From Abyssibacter profundi (GTDB taxonomy: Bacteria; Pseudomonadota; Gammaproteobacteria; Nevskiales; OUC007), in NCBI RefSeq assembly GCF_003151135.1, contig NZ_QEQK01000011.1, positions 100,448 to 164,447 on the forward strand: DNA of 64,000 nucleotides. Direction: 5' to 3'. The stretch's first letter is position 1, and every line of letters starts with the position of its first letter. The position numbers were made by a program, and so were the translations under genes. The notes below the pieces were generated by a model. The model worked only from the letters and a program-made list of their open reading frames with translations, was not told where the DNA came from and made no database searches. Below are positions 17,070 to 26,969 of this stretch, in pieces.

Positions 17070-18386
17070 TTATTCGTCGTCCGTGCCGCTCTGGGCGATC
17101 TCGCGCGCGGCGGCCACCAGTGCCAGGCGAGCGACGACGCCGTAGGCATGAAACCGGTTGGGGCCGGCGTCGGGGTCGAGTTGCGGGTCGGGCCGCGAGG
17201 CGCCGTCGGCAAAGGGCAGCGGGTGAAATTCCATGCCCGGCGCGTTGAGACTGTCAGTTGTGTTGCGCCCGGTGTGCACCCGATAGAAGCCGCCGACGAC
17301 AAAACGGTCGATCATGTACAGCACGGATTCGGCCGAGGCTTGCTGCGCGCCCCACTGTTCGCGCGTGTAAACCCCTTCCTGGATGATCGCACCCGTGACG
17401 TCCCGACCTTCCTTGCCGGAGGACATCTTGGTCCGCTGTTTGCGGTTCAGGCTGGTGACATCATCCGGCGAGCGCGCGGTCATGATGCCCATGCCATAGG
17501 TCCCGGCATCAGACTTGATCACGACGTAGGGTTCGTCAGAGATTCCGTACTCGTCGTACTTCTGTCGGATCGAGGCGAGCAACATCTCCACGTTACTGGC
17601 CAGGCACTCCTCGCCCTCCCGTTTCATGAAGTTGATTTGACCGCAGTTCCGGAAGAGCGGGTCGATCAGCCATCGATCGATTCCCACGGACTCAGCGAAC
17701 TCGCCGGCCACCTGCGAGTACACCGTGAAATGTTCGGATTTGGTCCGGTGGTCCCAGCCCAGCGTCGGAGGCGGCATGATCGGCTGCTCCACGCCCGCGA
17801 GGATGTCGGGCTGTCCACTGGACAAGTCGTTGTTGAGGATGAGTCCACAGGGCGAGAAGCCTTCGACCCCCAGCTTGTTGCCTTGGCGGACGATCGGCTC
17901 CAGACGCAGCGGGCGGCCGCTATCGAGTTCGATGTCGGTTGCTGTCTTCAGGTCGGGCATAAGCGAACCGATGCGCACATCAAACCCGGCCTTGCGCATG
18001 AGTTCGACCAGGCGAGCGACGTTCTCCAGATAAAAGCGGTTACGGGTGTGGTTTTCCGGAATCACCATCAACGACCGGGCGGTCGGGCAGATGCGGTCCA
18101 CCGCCGACTGCAGCGCCTGGATACACAGGGGCTCGAACTCCGGAGCGAGATTGTTAAAGCCCGCCGGGAACAGATTGGTGTCCACCGGTGCCAGCTTGTA
18201 ACCCGCGTTGCGCAGGTCGACGGACGCATAAAACGGTGCAGGGGTCTGGAGCCATTGCCGACGAAACCAGGCTTCGATGTCACCCTGTTGGTTTAGGAGC
18301 TGGGATTCCAGGTGCTGCAACGGTCCGCGCAGGCTGGATTCGGTATCGGTCATCGGGTCCGGTAGCGCCATGCGACACTCCAACAA
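17070..18386 (-). CDS. gshA: Glutamate-cysteine ligase, proteobacterial 'ferrooxidans' type
   Basis: 438 residues from GTG/ATG-type start 18386; ATG 18371 is an alternative. This is not the E. coli GshA family: VDLRNAGYKLAPVDTNLFPAGFNNL, MVIPENHTRNRFYLENV, INFMKREGEECLASN and VIKSDAGTYGMGIMT identify the third class first described in Acidithiobacillus-like bacteria. It forms gamma-glutamylcysteine. The adjacent gshB supports the assignment. The 457 nt upstream separates it from the divergent pilG. Confidence 0.93.
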   Translation of the reverse strand: MLECRMALPDPMTDTESSLRGPLQHLESQLLNQQGDIEAWFRRQWLQTPAPFYASVDLRNAGYKLAPVDTNLFPAGFNNLAPEFEPLCIQALQSAVDRICPTARSLMVIPENHTRNRFYLENVARLVELMRKAGFDVRIGSLMPDLKTATDIELDSGRPLRLEPIVRQGNKLGVEGFSPCGLILNNDLSSGQPDILAGVEQPIMPPPTLGWDHRTKSEHFTVYSQVAGEFAESVGIDRWLIDPLFRNCGQINFMKREGEECLASNVEMLLASIRQKYDEYGISDEPYVVIKSDAGTYGMGIMTARSPDDVTSLNRKQRTKMSSGKEGRDVTGAIIQEGVYTREQWGAQQASAESVLYMIDRFVVGGFYRVHTGRNTTDSLNAPGMEFHPLPFADGASRPDPQLDPDAGPNRFHAYGVVARLALVAAAREIAQSGTDDE

Positions 18387-18843
18387 ATCGGGAGCTGGAT
18401 GTTACCGCAATGCAGCATCCTGGCGCGGTTCGTGCCGAGTCAGCCGGATCGATCGCCGCCCTGTCTCGGCGTGTGTGGGAAAAAATTCCTCGCTGCAGCA
18501 TGGGGTTGCCCGAGCCAGGGCGTGCCGTTGAGCAGTCGAGCGGCGCCTGTCATCCAGTGCGTGCTGAAAATATGGTAAAAATCTGAACCGTGATGTGGCC
18601 GGACTGGAGCCGTCGGCACATCAGACGCATTCGGGGAGTGCGTGAGTCACGACAAGTCGGGTTGTTCGCCTGGTGGGTTCGGCGGGACGGTTCGCGACGA
18701 CGCGAGCGTTCGCACCGGTCAGACGGGGAACGGAATGTCGCTGGGGGAACACGGCTTTCACGCAACTGCGACGTCGCGACGGGCGTCAGCAACCAGCACG
18801 TGGCGGCTCGGCCGCCGAACAGGGGCTTCCCTAGGGGAATAAC
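18387..18843. other. 457-nt divergent intergenic region gshA | pilG
   Basis: No convincing gene; short frames here have no family features. It should hold promoters for gshA and for pilG-pilI-chpA-chpC. The only AT-rich stretch, around 18568-18587 (GAAAATATGGTAAAAAT), is the most promoter-like part, but I cannot match a -35 box with confidence. Confidence 0.5.
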
Positions 18844-19251
18844 GTGGCAGCACAAGAACAAGCACGGGGGATATCAAACGTGAAAGTCATGGTCATCGAC
18901 GACAGCAAGACCATCCGGCGCACCGCGGAGACACTACTGGCGCGCGAGGGCTGCACGGTGATTACCGCCGTTGATGGCTTTGAAGCGCTTGCCAAGATCG
19001 CCGATCACCATCCTGACATCATTTTTGTCGACATCATGATGCCGAGGTTGGATGGCTACCAAGCCTGTGCCCTGATCAAGGGCAACCCCCGATTCAAGCA
19101 CACCCCGGTCATCATGTTGTCGAGCAAGGATGGCTTGTTCGACCGCGCGCGCGGTCGGATTGTTGGGTCGGATCACTACCTGACCAAGCCGTTCACGCGC
19201 GATGAGTTGCTGGGCGCCGTTCGCAAGCACGCAGCTTCCGAAGCCGCGTAA
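18844..19251 (+). CDS. pilG: Single-domain response regulator PilG
   Basis: 135 residues from GTG 18844, or 123 from GTG 18880 just before the conserved VKVMVIDDSKTIRRTAETLL. The REC domain has Asp pair IDDS, acceptor in IIFVDIMMPRLDGYQACALI (Asp63), Ser93-Ser94 and LTKPF (Lys115). This sequence is nearly diagnostic for PilG, the ChpA target that promotes pilus extension and cAMP synthesis in Pseudomonas. TAATG overlap with pilI. Confidence 0.95.
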   Translation: MAAQEQARGISNVKVMVIDDSKTIRRTAETLLAREGCTVITAVDGFEALAKIADHHPDIIFVDIMMPRLDGYQACALIKGNPRFKHTPVIMLSSKDGLFDRARGRIVGSDHYLTKPFTRDELLGAVRKHAASEAA

Positions 19252-19808
19252 TGTCGTCCGACGTCTCGACGCAGTCGCCCTATGCGTTGCTGGTGTCGCT
19301 GGAGCGCAGGCTCCAGGCGGGAGCCGGCGAGGGTGGCCTGCAAGCTGTTCGTACCTGGACGGGCTTGGGTCTGCGCCTGCGAGATCAGCTGTTCGTCGCG
19401 CCGCGTGCGGACGTCCGTGAGGTCTTGCCACCGCCACGGATGACGCGCGTACCGAACGCGCCGGATTGGATGCGGGGCGTGGCCAACGTGCGCGGTGCGC
19501 TTTATCCGATTGTGGACCTGGGTCGTCTGCTGGGCGAGGACCGCTACATCTCGACTGCGGATACGCGCCTGCTACTCCTGAATGCCGAGACCGATCCGGT
19601 CGCGTTTCTGGTTGATGAAGTGTTTGGATATCGCAATTTTGAGCCCGGCGACCAACGGATGCGTGCGCTGGATGAGGCTGCACCGTCGGTGGCGCCTTAT
19701 CTGCTGGGCGGGTTCGTGCGTGACGGCCAGCCGTGGCTGGCGCTGTCATTGCACCGTGCGGCCGAGGCGGGCCTGGAAGAGCAGCCCATGAGTGGGGTTG
19801 CAGCATGA
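19251..19808 (+). CDS. pilI: CheW-like adaptor PilI
   Basis: 185 residues. One CheW domain: VAPRADVREVLPPPRMTRVPNAPDWMRG (about 47-75), then NVRGALYPIVDLGRLLG and FLVDEVFGYRNF. It couples the receptor PilJ to the kinase ChpA. It overlaps pilG (TAATG) and chpA (ATGA at 19805-19808), so expression is tightly coupled. In Pseudomonas pilJ and pilK would follow; here chpA follows directly. Confidence 0.94.
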   Translation: MSSDVSTQSPYALLVSLERRLQAGAGEGGLQAVRTWTGLGLRLRDQLFVAPRADVREVLPPPRMTRVPNAPDWMRGVANVRGALYPIVDLGRLLGEDRYISTADTRLLLLNAETDPVAFLVDEVFGYRNFEPGDQRMRALDEAAPSVAPYLLGGFVRDGQPWLALSLHRAAEAGLEEQPMSGVAA

Positions 19809-22800
19809 GTGCGGTCATGCGGTCCGTCCGTCACGATCTGAGTAATGGCCTGCACTGGCTGCGCGGCGAACTGGAGCAAAGCCTGGCGCGGGTGCGCGAT
19901 CACATCGACCAGTCCATGGAGCGTGAAGATGCTGATCTGCTGCTCCAAAAGTGTGTGGTCGAGCTGCACCAGATTCGGGGCATCGCCACGGTCATCCAGT
20001 GCTACGGTGCCGCCAATCTAGCCGATGCCATGAAGGTGACGGTGCAGGCCCTGGCCTCGGATGAAGCGGAAATTCGCGACCGCGAGGCGGCCATTACGGC
20101 ATTGCTCGGCGCCTCTGTGCAGCTGAGTGATTATCTCGATCTTCTCAGCGGCGGCGAACAGGATGCCCTGCTGGTCTTCCACCCGATCATCAATGAGTTG
20201 CGGGTGTCTTGTGGTCAAGGGGTGCTGAGCGAGGCCGATCTGGTCACGCGACACATCTTCGATGCCGGGCTGGTGGAGCTGGACGCCGTCATCGACGCTT
20301 CGCGCGAGGCGCCTGCGAGCGTCTCGGCCCGCAAGCTGTTGCCGGCGCTGCACAAGGCCATGCGCGGCTGGGTGCGCGGCGAAGACCGTATCGACAGCCT
20401 CAAACGCATTGGCCGGATTACCGAGCACCTGCAGAGTCAGGCCAACGGGCCGGCCTGCCGGCTGATGATGCAGGCCGCGGCGGCGGCGGTTGAATGCCTG
20501 TTGGCATTGAAGTTGTCGGACAGCCTTGAGCTCAAGCGCCAGATGGGACAGGTCGGCGAGCTGACCAAGCGCCTGGCCATGACCGGGGAGTCGACCGATG
20601 ACAGTGCAGCCATGGTGCGCGCAGCGGTCCGGCTCGGCGTGGAGGTTCATCGCTCCGGTGCCCGGTCTCACCGGGCCCGCGCCTTGATCGAGCGGCTAGA
20701 GCTGGATGACTGCCTCGTGCCGGATGCACGCATCGAGCAGTTGCGCACCCGGGTTCGTGGACCCAACACCGACGTTTTGACCCGTGTGGCCACGGAAATC
20801 CGCGAGGACTTTGCCCAGGTCAAAGATGAGATTGACCTGGCCATTCGTACCGGCCAGCGGGCGCCCGAGCAGCACGAATCGATGGCGCGCACGCTCAAGC
20901 GTGTCTCGGACACCCTGTCCATGCTCGATTTGGGCGCATTGCAGCGGGTCATCGATCACCAGGCCGACGTGCTGGACAAGCTGGCGCTAGATGCAGCTGA
21001 CTCGAGCTGGATGGAGCTGGCAACGGCCTTGCTGCTGGTCGAGCACAACTTGGAAGACGCCCTGTTCGGGCATGTGCGCGCGGGCAGTGGCGAAGAGGAT
21101 CGCCGCGACCCGGCCACGGTTCTGGCAGCGCCGCCGCCGGTCAAGCTGGATCACCGGGAAGGCGCTGCCGCGGCCCTGCGTGAGTCGCTGATCAATGTGT
21201 CCCAGCTCAAGGATCAGATCAGCGAGTACATCGACCGGGGTGAGCCCGGTCTGCTGGCCGATGCCAAACGGATGCTGCATCAGGTCGAATCCGCGCTGAG
21301 CCTGCTGGAGAGTGAACGGGGCGCTGGGCTGGTTGCCCGCCTACGCGAATCCATCGGTCAGGATGGGTTTCGCGATATTCGTGACGATGTGGCGCTGGCG
21401 GATCAGTTTGCCGACGCCGTGGCGTTAGCCGAGTGTTACCTGGAGGCCTTGCAGCGCCGGCAACCTCAGACCGCCCATTTGCTCGACCAGCTGGAAGCCA
21501 AGCTCGATGCGGCGGGTGCAGAGATCGAAGAGGCGGAAGAGCCGGTCACGGTCGCTGACGATGCCGCGACCGGGGGCATCCAGATTCCTGAGCCCGTCAA
21601 CCCGGACGAGATTGACCCCGAGATCCGCGAAGTCTTTCTGGAAGAAGCCGTCGAGGTGCTGGAGACGTTGCGTGGTCACTTGCCCGGCTTCCTGCGTGAC
21701 ACCGAAAACAAGGACACGCTCGGCACCATCCGCCGCGCCTTCCACACCCTGAAGGGCAGTGGTCGCATGGTGGGTGCCAACGACATCGGTGAGTTCGGCT
21801 GGTCGGTGGAACACATGCTCAATCGCTGCCTCGAAGGCGCATTGAGCGTGACGCCAGCCGTCGTCAAGACGCTGGAGCAAGCGGTGAACGCGCTGCCTGG
21901 TGTCATCGATAATTTCCGTCAGGGCGAGCCGCTGAGTGATGAGGCGCGTGCACTGGTGGCGCAAACCGATCGCGTCGCGCGCGGGGCGCACGTCGATGAA
22001 CTCGACGATGACTACGACCCAGAGATTCACCGCATTTTCCGGGAGGACGCCCGTCAGCATCTGGACACGATGCGCCAGTGGCTGGATGACGTGCCCGCCA
22101 ACGAGCACGGCCGGTTCCCGGTCAGTCAGGAACTGGTCCGGGCGCTACACACCGTGACCGGCAGTGCGGCGGCGCTGTCGCTGGAGTCGGTGTCGGAGCT
22201 GGCTTCCGAGCTGGAGAATCTCTGCGAGACAGTCATGTCCGCCGGTCTGGGCTTGGGCGATACCGAGCGCACGCTGGTCTATGAGTCCATGACCGAACTG
22301 GGTGCCTGGTTGGATGCCGATGAGTCGGGCGCAGGCAGTCACCCGGGCCTGGATGCCCTGCGTGAGCGTGCCGCGCAGGCCCACCGCGAGTTGCCGGAAG
22401 ACGTGCGCAAAGCCAGTGCGCGTCGGCGGCTGGTCGTGACCTTTACCGACGAGGCGGCTGAACTGCTCGATACGGTGGAGCAGGAGCTGCAAGCCTGGAA
22501 AGCCACGCCCACGGCCGAGCACCATGCCCGCAAGGTGGGCGACGCGCTGCATACGCTCAAGGGCAGTGCCAGCATGGCGGACATCGAGGACGTGCGCGAA
22601 CAGGCGGCCGCCATGCGCGAGCGTGTGCTTGCCCAGGATGCGGCAGATGCCGGTGCGCCGGACGAGGCCTGGTTTGCCACCATGAACGATTCGGTGGAAA
22701 CCGTTTATCAGCTGCTCGATGCGCATCGGTCTGGATTGGCCATGCCCAGTGCCGTGGCACAGGCGGCCTTGTTCGAAACCGCCGAGCCCGCGGACGATGC

Positions 22801-25800
22801 TGCCGAAGCGGTGGTGGGCGATCCCGCGACCGAGCCGGACAATGCCGATGCGCTGTCTGCTTCGGTGGCAGAAACCCCGGCCGCGCAAGTGTCGAGCGAA
22901 TCTGCGGAGGTGGAGTCGCCGTCGCATGAGGCCACCTCGGTCGAGGTCGACGCGTCGGCGCCCGCCGAATCGGCGCTTGACGATGACGCTGCCTTCGATG
23001 CTGAGCTGGCCGCAACCTTTGCCGAAGAAGCCGGCGAGTTGCTGCAGGACATCGACCGCGCGTTCTCCAGTTTCGAAGACGATCCGCAGCGGGGCGAGCC
23101 GCTGGACGAAATCGCCCGTGCGCTGCATACCCTGAAGGGTGGCGCACGTACCGCGGGCATTGCAGCGCTCGGCACGGCAAGTCACCGACTGGAGGATGTG
23201 GTCGGTGCGATGCAGTCGGGCCAGCTCTCGCGGGATGCTGCGGTTGTCAGTCAGCTACACAACGTGGTGGACGGTTTTCACGGTCTCGTCGATCAGCTCA
23301 GCCGCGCCGAGACACTGGATGCCAGCCGTGTGCTGGATGACATCGAGGACTTGCAGCGTCTGGGCAGCCAGGCCGCGGCAACGCCCGCAGCAGACAGTGG
23401 CGATGTCCACGACGAACCCGACGTTCCGGACGGTGACGCCAGCGCTGTCGATGCGCCTGTGCAATTGTCGCCGGATGTATCGGAGTCATCGGACGGTCTG
23501 CCGTTGGTCGATGAGGGCACTGTCGCGGCGTCGACGACTGGCGATGTGGACTCGGCCAGCGACCCGATGGGGGTGGAAGAGCCGCCGATCGCGCCCCCGG
23601 AAGACGTGCTTCAAGTCACCGAGGTGGCACCGGACCCGCAGACCGCCGACCCGGCGCCAGAGGCGGCGCCGCCGTCTGATCCGGTAGAGACGCCCGCCGA
23701 AGATGCATTCGAGATCGAGCTTGATCTCTCTGAGTTCGAGTCCATGGAGATGGCGCCCGACGAAACGTCCTTGTCGGATGATCGGTCAGAGGGCGCGGTC
23801 GTACCCGAGACGCCCGAGGCATTGCAGTCCTCGGTGGAGGACGCGCTGACCTTGCCGGCGGAACCACCGGTGACCGTCGCGCCGTCTAGCAGCGAAACGG
23901 CCGCGTCGTCGGTGGCAACGGATGAGACGCCCGCGGCACCCGATGACACCGGGCTGCTGGCCGGTCTGGATCAGGAGGTGGTCGACATCTTCCTGTCCGA
24001 GGCGCGGGAGTTGCTGGATGAGATGGGGACGGCGCTGTCTGGACTGGCGGCCGCACCCGAGCGCCAGGACGACGCCATCGCCAGCGTCCGTCGCTGCCTG
24101 CATACCCTGAAGGGCAGCGCGCGCATGGCCGGCCTCGACGCGCTGGGTGAACAAACCCATGTGCTCGAAACGGAGCTGGAGGCGCAACTGCCTGGTGGAC
24201 AGTTCACGCCCCAATGGCTGCGTGATGCCGAGACGGGGGTGGAGCAGCTGGCTGTCGCCACCGACGAGGTCGAGCGAATCTTCCGGGGCCAGGCGCCAGC
24301 CACGGCACTGGTGACTCCGCTCGCTGACGAGCCGCCGTTGCCCGAACCCGCACCGGAGCAGGTTCAAGCTGCCGCGCCCGTGGCGGTCGATGACCCGCTG
24401 CCGGCTAATGAAGAGCGGGTCGTTAGTGAGCAGGATCTGCTGATCGACGACGGTGAGGATGTCTCCGAGGTGGCGGCCACCACCGAAGACGCGGAACCCG
24501 ACCCCGTTGAGCCCGTCGAGGTTCGCGAGTGGGATGAGCGGCTGTTCTGGACGCCGGATACGCAGCAGGATCAGGCCAGCCTGGTTCGGCGCGAAACCGC
24601 GCGCGTCACCGTCGAGCAACTCGACACCATGCTCAATCAGGCGGGCGAGGTTGGGATTTTTCATTCGCGGCTGGAGGCGCAGTCCACCAGCCAGGCGGCG
24701 CAGCTCAACGAACTGCAGCAGACCATCACCCGCGCAAGGGCCCAGCTGCGGCAGATGGACCTGGAAACCGATGCCCAGATCCAGGCCCGCCAGCAGGGTC
24801 GCGCCGACCAGAACCCGGACCGCTACGAAGACGAATTCGATCCGTTGGAGATGGACCGCTACACGCGCATGCAGGAATTGTCGCGCGCGTTGAACGAGTC
24901 GGTGGCCGACCTCGAGAACATCCACGAAACCCTGTCCGAGCAGGTGGCCGAGGCCGACGGCATGCTGCGGCACCAGGGGCAGATCAATACCTCGCTGCAG
25001 CAGGGCTTGATGAGTACGCTGATGGTGCCGTTTTCGCGCCAGGTTCAGCGGCTGCAGCGCGTGGTCCGGCAGACGGCCAGCGAGTTCGGCCGGGCCGTGG
25101 TTGCGGAGTTCGAGGGGATCGAGAGCGAGATGGACCGGAACGTGCTCGAACGCATGACCGGCCCGCTGGAGCATTTGTTGCGCAATGCCGTGTATCACGG
25201 CATCGAATCCCCGGAAGACCGCCTCGCAGCCGGCAAGTCGGAGACCGGTCGGATTGATGTGCGCCTGCGCCGCGAAGGAACCCAGCTGGTCATGGAGGTC
25301 GCCGATGATGGCCGCGGCCTCGACCTGCTGAAAATCCGAGGCAAGGCCATCGAGCGTGGCTTGCTCAGTCCCACGGCCGAGCCCTCGGACGAGGCAGTGG
25401 CGCAGTTCATCTTCGAGCCGGGGTTCTCGACCGCGGATGCGCTGAGTCAGGTGGCGGGACGCGGCGTCGGCATGGACGTGGTCGGCGCTGAGGTCAAACA
25501 CCTGGGTGGGTCGGTCGATGTCCGATCCGAGCTGGGCAAGGGCGTGCGGTTCCTGATTCGCCTCCCGCTGTCACTGGCCATTAGCCGGGCCCTGCTGATG
25601 TCCGTGGGGGAGGAAACCTACGCGGTGCCCATAGGCGGCGTGCAAGGCATCGGTCGTTTGCCTGCCGACGATCTGGCCAGCATGGCGGCCAGTGAAACGC
25701 CGGCATTCCAGTACGGCGGCGAGCATTACGCCGTGCGCTACGTCGGCAGTTTGTTGGGTCTGCCCACGCCGGACAGCTTCGAGGCACGAAACCTGCCGGT

Positions 25801-26458
25801 TATTCTGACCGCCTACACCGAGGGCCTGGGCGGCGAAGAGCGCCGCGTGGCGCTGGTTTGCGACCAGGTGTTGGGCAACCGCGAAATCGTGTCCAAGCAG
25901 GTGGGGCCGCAGGTCGGTGCCATTGAGGGCATGGCCGGCGCGACCATCATGCCGGATGGTGAGGTGGTGCTGATTCTGGACCTATCGGCTCTGCTACGGG
26001 CCGACGCGCAATGCGCCACGCTGGCGCCGCGCACTGCCGAGTCCAACGTGGCCCCGACCGACAGCCCCCACGAGTTGACCGTCATGGTGGTCGACGACTC
26101 CATCACGATGCGCCGGGTGGCCGAGCGACTGCTGGGTCGCAATGGTTACCAGGTCACCACGGCCAAGGATGGCATGGATGCGATGGCTCAACTGCAATCC
26201 GAGCGCCCCGACGTCATGTTGTTGGATATCGAAATGCCTCGGGTCGACGGTTTTGAAGTCGCGACCTATGTGCGCAACACGCCGGAACTGTCGTCGCTGC
26301 CAATTATCATGATCACGTCGCGTTCCGGCGATAAGCATCGTGAGCGAGCCGCCCGTATTGGCGTGAATCGCTATTTGATCAAGCCGTACCAGGAAGCCCA
26401 GCTGCTCGGTGAGATCGAGTCTGTTCTGGCCGATTCGCAGGAACCTCGCCATGGATGA
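19805..26458 (+). CDS. chpA: ChpA, multi-Hpt chemosensory hybrid histidine kinase
   Basis: 2217 residues from ATG 19805, which overlaps the pilI stop (ATGA); the frame extends upstream within pilI but that part is not ChpA-like. N-terminal helical Hpt-like region, then five phosphotransfer domains with His at about 647 (FHTLKGSGRM), 782 (LHTVTGSAAA), 916 (LHTLKGSASM), 1108 (LHTLKGGART) and 1433 (LHTLKGSARM), separated by acidic Pro/Ala-rich linkers. Next come a dimerisation helix, a CheA-type ATPase (N box HLLRNAVYHGIE, G boxes DDGRGLD and GRGVGMDVV), a CheW domain and a C-terminal REC domain with Asp about 2141. It controls PilG and PilH to direct twitching. P. aeruginosa ChpA is somewhat longer with more Hpt domains. 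Confidence 0.96.
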   Translation: MSAVMRSVRHDLSNGLHWLRGELEQSLARVRDHIDQSMEREDADLLLQKCVVELHQIRGIATVIQCYGAANLADAMKVTVQALASDEAEIRDREAAITALLGASVQLSDYLDLLSGGEQDALLVFHPIINELRVSCGQGVLSEADLVTRHIFDAGLVELDAVIDASREAPASVSARKLLPALHKAMRGWVRGEDRIDSLKRIGRITEHLQSQANGPACRLMMQAAAAAVECLLALKLSDSLELKRQMGQVGELTKRLAMTGESTDDSAAMVRAAVRLGVEVHRSGARSHRARALIERLELDDCLVPDARIEQLRTRVRGPNTDVLTRVATEIREDFAQVKDEIDLAIRTGQRAPEQHESMARTLKRVSDTLSMLDLGALQRVIDHQADVLDKLALDAADSSWMELATALLLVEHNLEDALFGHVRAGSGEEDRRDPATVLAAPPPVKLDHREGAAAALRESLINVSQLKDQISEYIDRGEPGLLADAKRMLHQVESALSLLESERGAGLVARLRESIGQDGFRDIRDDVALADQFADAVALAECYLEALQRRQPQTAHLLDQLEAKLDAAGAEIEEAEEPVTVADDAATGGIQIPEPVNPDEIDPEIREVFLEEAVEVLETLRGHLPGFLRDTENKDTLGTIRRAFHTLKGSGRMVGANDIGEFGWSVEHMLNRCLEGALSVTPAVVKTLEQAVNALPGVIDNFRQGEPLSDEARALVAQTDRVARGAHVDELDDDYDPEIHRIFREDARQHLDTMRQWLDDVPANEHGRFPVSQELVRALHTVTGSAAALSLESVSELASELENLCETVMSAGLGLGDTERTLVYESMTELGAWLDADESGAGSHPGLDALRERAAQAHRELPEDVRKASARRRLVVTFTDEAAELLDTVEQELQAWKATPTAEHHARKVGDALHTLKGSASMADIEDVREQAAAMRERVLAQDAADAGAPDEAWFATMNDSVETVYQLLDAHRSGLAMPSAVAQAALFETAEPADDAAEAVVGDPATEPDNADALSASVAETPAAQVSSESAEVESPSHEATSVEVDASAPAESALDDDAAFDAELAATFAEEAGELLQDIDRAFSSFEDDPQRGEPLDEIARALHTLKGGARTAGIAALGTASHRLEDVVGAMQSGQLSRDAAVVSQLHNVVDGFHGLVDQLSRAETLDASRVLDDIEDLQRLGSQAAATPAADSGDVHDEPDVPDGDASAVDAPVQLSPDVSESSDGLPLVDEGTVAASTTGDVDSASDPMGVEEPPIAPPEDVLQVTEVAPDPQTADPAPEAAPPSDPVETPAEDAFEIELDLSEFESMEMAPDETSLSDDRSEGAVVPETPEALQSSVEDALTLPAEPPVTVAPSSSETAASSVATDETPAAPDDTGLLAGLDQEVVDIFLSEARELLDEMGTALSGLAAAPERQDDAIASVRRCLHTLKGSARMAGLDALGEQTHVLETELEAQLPGGQFTPQWLRDAETGVEQLAVATDEVERIFRGQAPATALVTPLADEPPLPEPAPEQVQAAAPVAVDDPLPANEERVVSEQDLLIDDGEDVSEVAATTEDAEPDPVEPVEVREWDERLFWTPDTQQDQASLVRRETARVTVEQLDTMLNQAGEVGIFHSRLEAQSTSQAAQLNELQQTITRARAQLRQMDLETDAQIQARQQGRADQNPDRYEDEFDPLEMDRYTRMQELSRALNESVADLENIHETLSEQVAEADGMLRHQGQINTSLQQGLMSTLMVPFSRQVQRLQRVVRQTASEFGRAVVAEFEGIESEMDRNVLERMTGPLEHLLRNAVYHGIESPEDRLAAGKSETGRIDVRLRREGTQLVMEVADDGRGLDLLKIRGKAIERGLLSPTAEPSDEAVAQFIFEPGFSTADALSQVAGRGVGMDVVGAEVKHLGGSVDVRSELGKGVRFLIRLPLSLAISRALLMSVGEETYAVPIGGVQGIGRLPADDLASMAASETPAFQYGGEHYAVRYVGSLLGLPTPDSFEARNLPVILTAYTEGLGGEERRVALVCDQVLGNREIVSKQVGPQVGAIEGMAGATIMPDGEVVLILDLSALLRADAQCATLAPRTAESNVAPTDSPHELTVMVVDDSITMRRVAERLLGRNGYQVTTAKDGMDAMAQLQSERPDVMLLDIEMPRVDGFEVATYVRNTPELSSLPIIMITSRSGDKHRERAARIGVNRYLIKPYQEAQLLGEIESVLADSQEPRHG

Positions 26459-26969
26459 AGCATTGCCTGATCAGGTCTACGGTGCGCTGGTCGCGCTGAA
26501 CGGTGAGACCTGGCTGCTGCCGAACGCCGCCATTGCCGATGTCCTGGCCTTCGATAACGTCGAGCTCAACACGGGCTCACCTGATTGGTTGTTCGGTTTT
26601 GTGGATTGGCGTGATCGCCGTCTGCCGCTGGTCGCCGCGGAAGGACTGCTGGGCCTGCCGATTCCTGAGCGCATGCCCAGGGCGCGTCTGCTGGTCATCA
26701 ACACGGTGACCGATCAGGTCCAGGCGGGTCAGTACGTGCTGGTGGCGCAAGGTTATCCGCAGCTCGTCACCGTCAACGAGCGGGCTGTCCAGCAGGATTG
26801 GACGGACGGGCTACCCGAGCGGGCCAATACCGCTGCGCGGGTTCGCATCGGTACGAACACCGCGCTGATTCCCGACCTGGATCGCATCGAGGGCAAAATT
26901 GCCAGCGCCTTGGTCCGGGTCGAGGCCAGCACCTTGGATCCGGTGGAGCTGCCGGCGCTGCTTAGCTAG
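26451..26969 (+). CDS. chpC: CheW-like adaptor, ChpC-type
   Basis: 172 residues from ATG 26451, overlapping the chpA stop by 8 nt. A single divergent CheW domain: VYGALVALNGETWLLPNAAIADVLAF, WLFGFVDWRDRRLPLVAAEGLLG, RLLVINTVTDQ, then QQDWTDGLPERA. Position directly after chpA suggests ChpC, a second adaptor linking other receptors to ChpA; chpB, the methylesterase that sits between them in Pseudomonas, is absent. Its 3' end overlaps rsmE tail-to-tail by 8 nt. Confidence 0.82.
   Translation: MDEALPDQVYGALVALNGETWLLPNAAIADVLAFDNVELNTGSPDWLFGFVDWRDRRLPLVAAEGLLGLPIPERMPRARLLVINTVTDQVQAGQYVLVAQGYPQLVTVNERAVQQDWTDGLPERANTAARVRIGTNTALIPDLDRIEGKIASALVRVEASTLDPVELPALLS

Noticed and set aside
17046..18296. 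416-codon plus-strand open frame
   Set aside because: Antisense to gshA; low-complexity His/Asp/Arg composition, no family motif.
23786..25501. 571-codon minus-strand open frame inside chpA
   Set aside because: Antisense shadow of chpA; His/Gln/Leu-rich text typical of reverse-strand GC frames.
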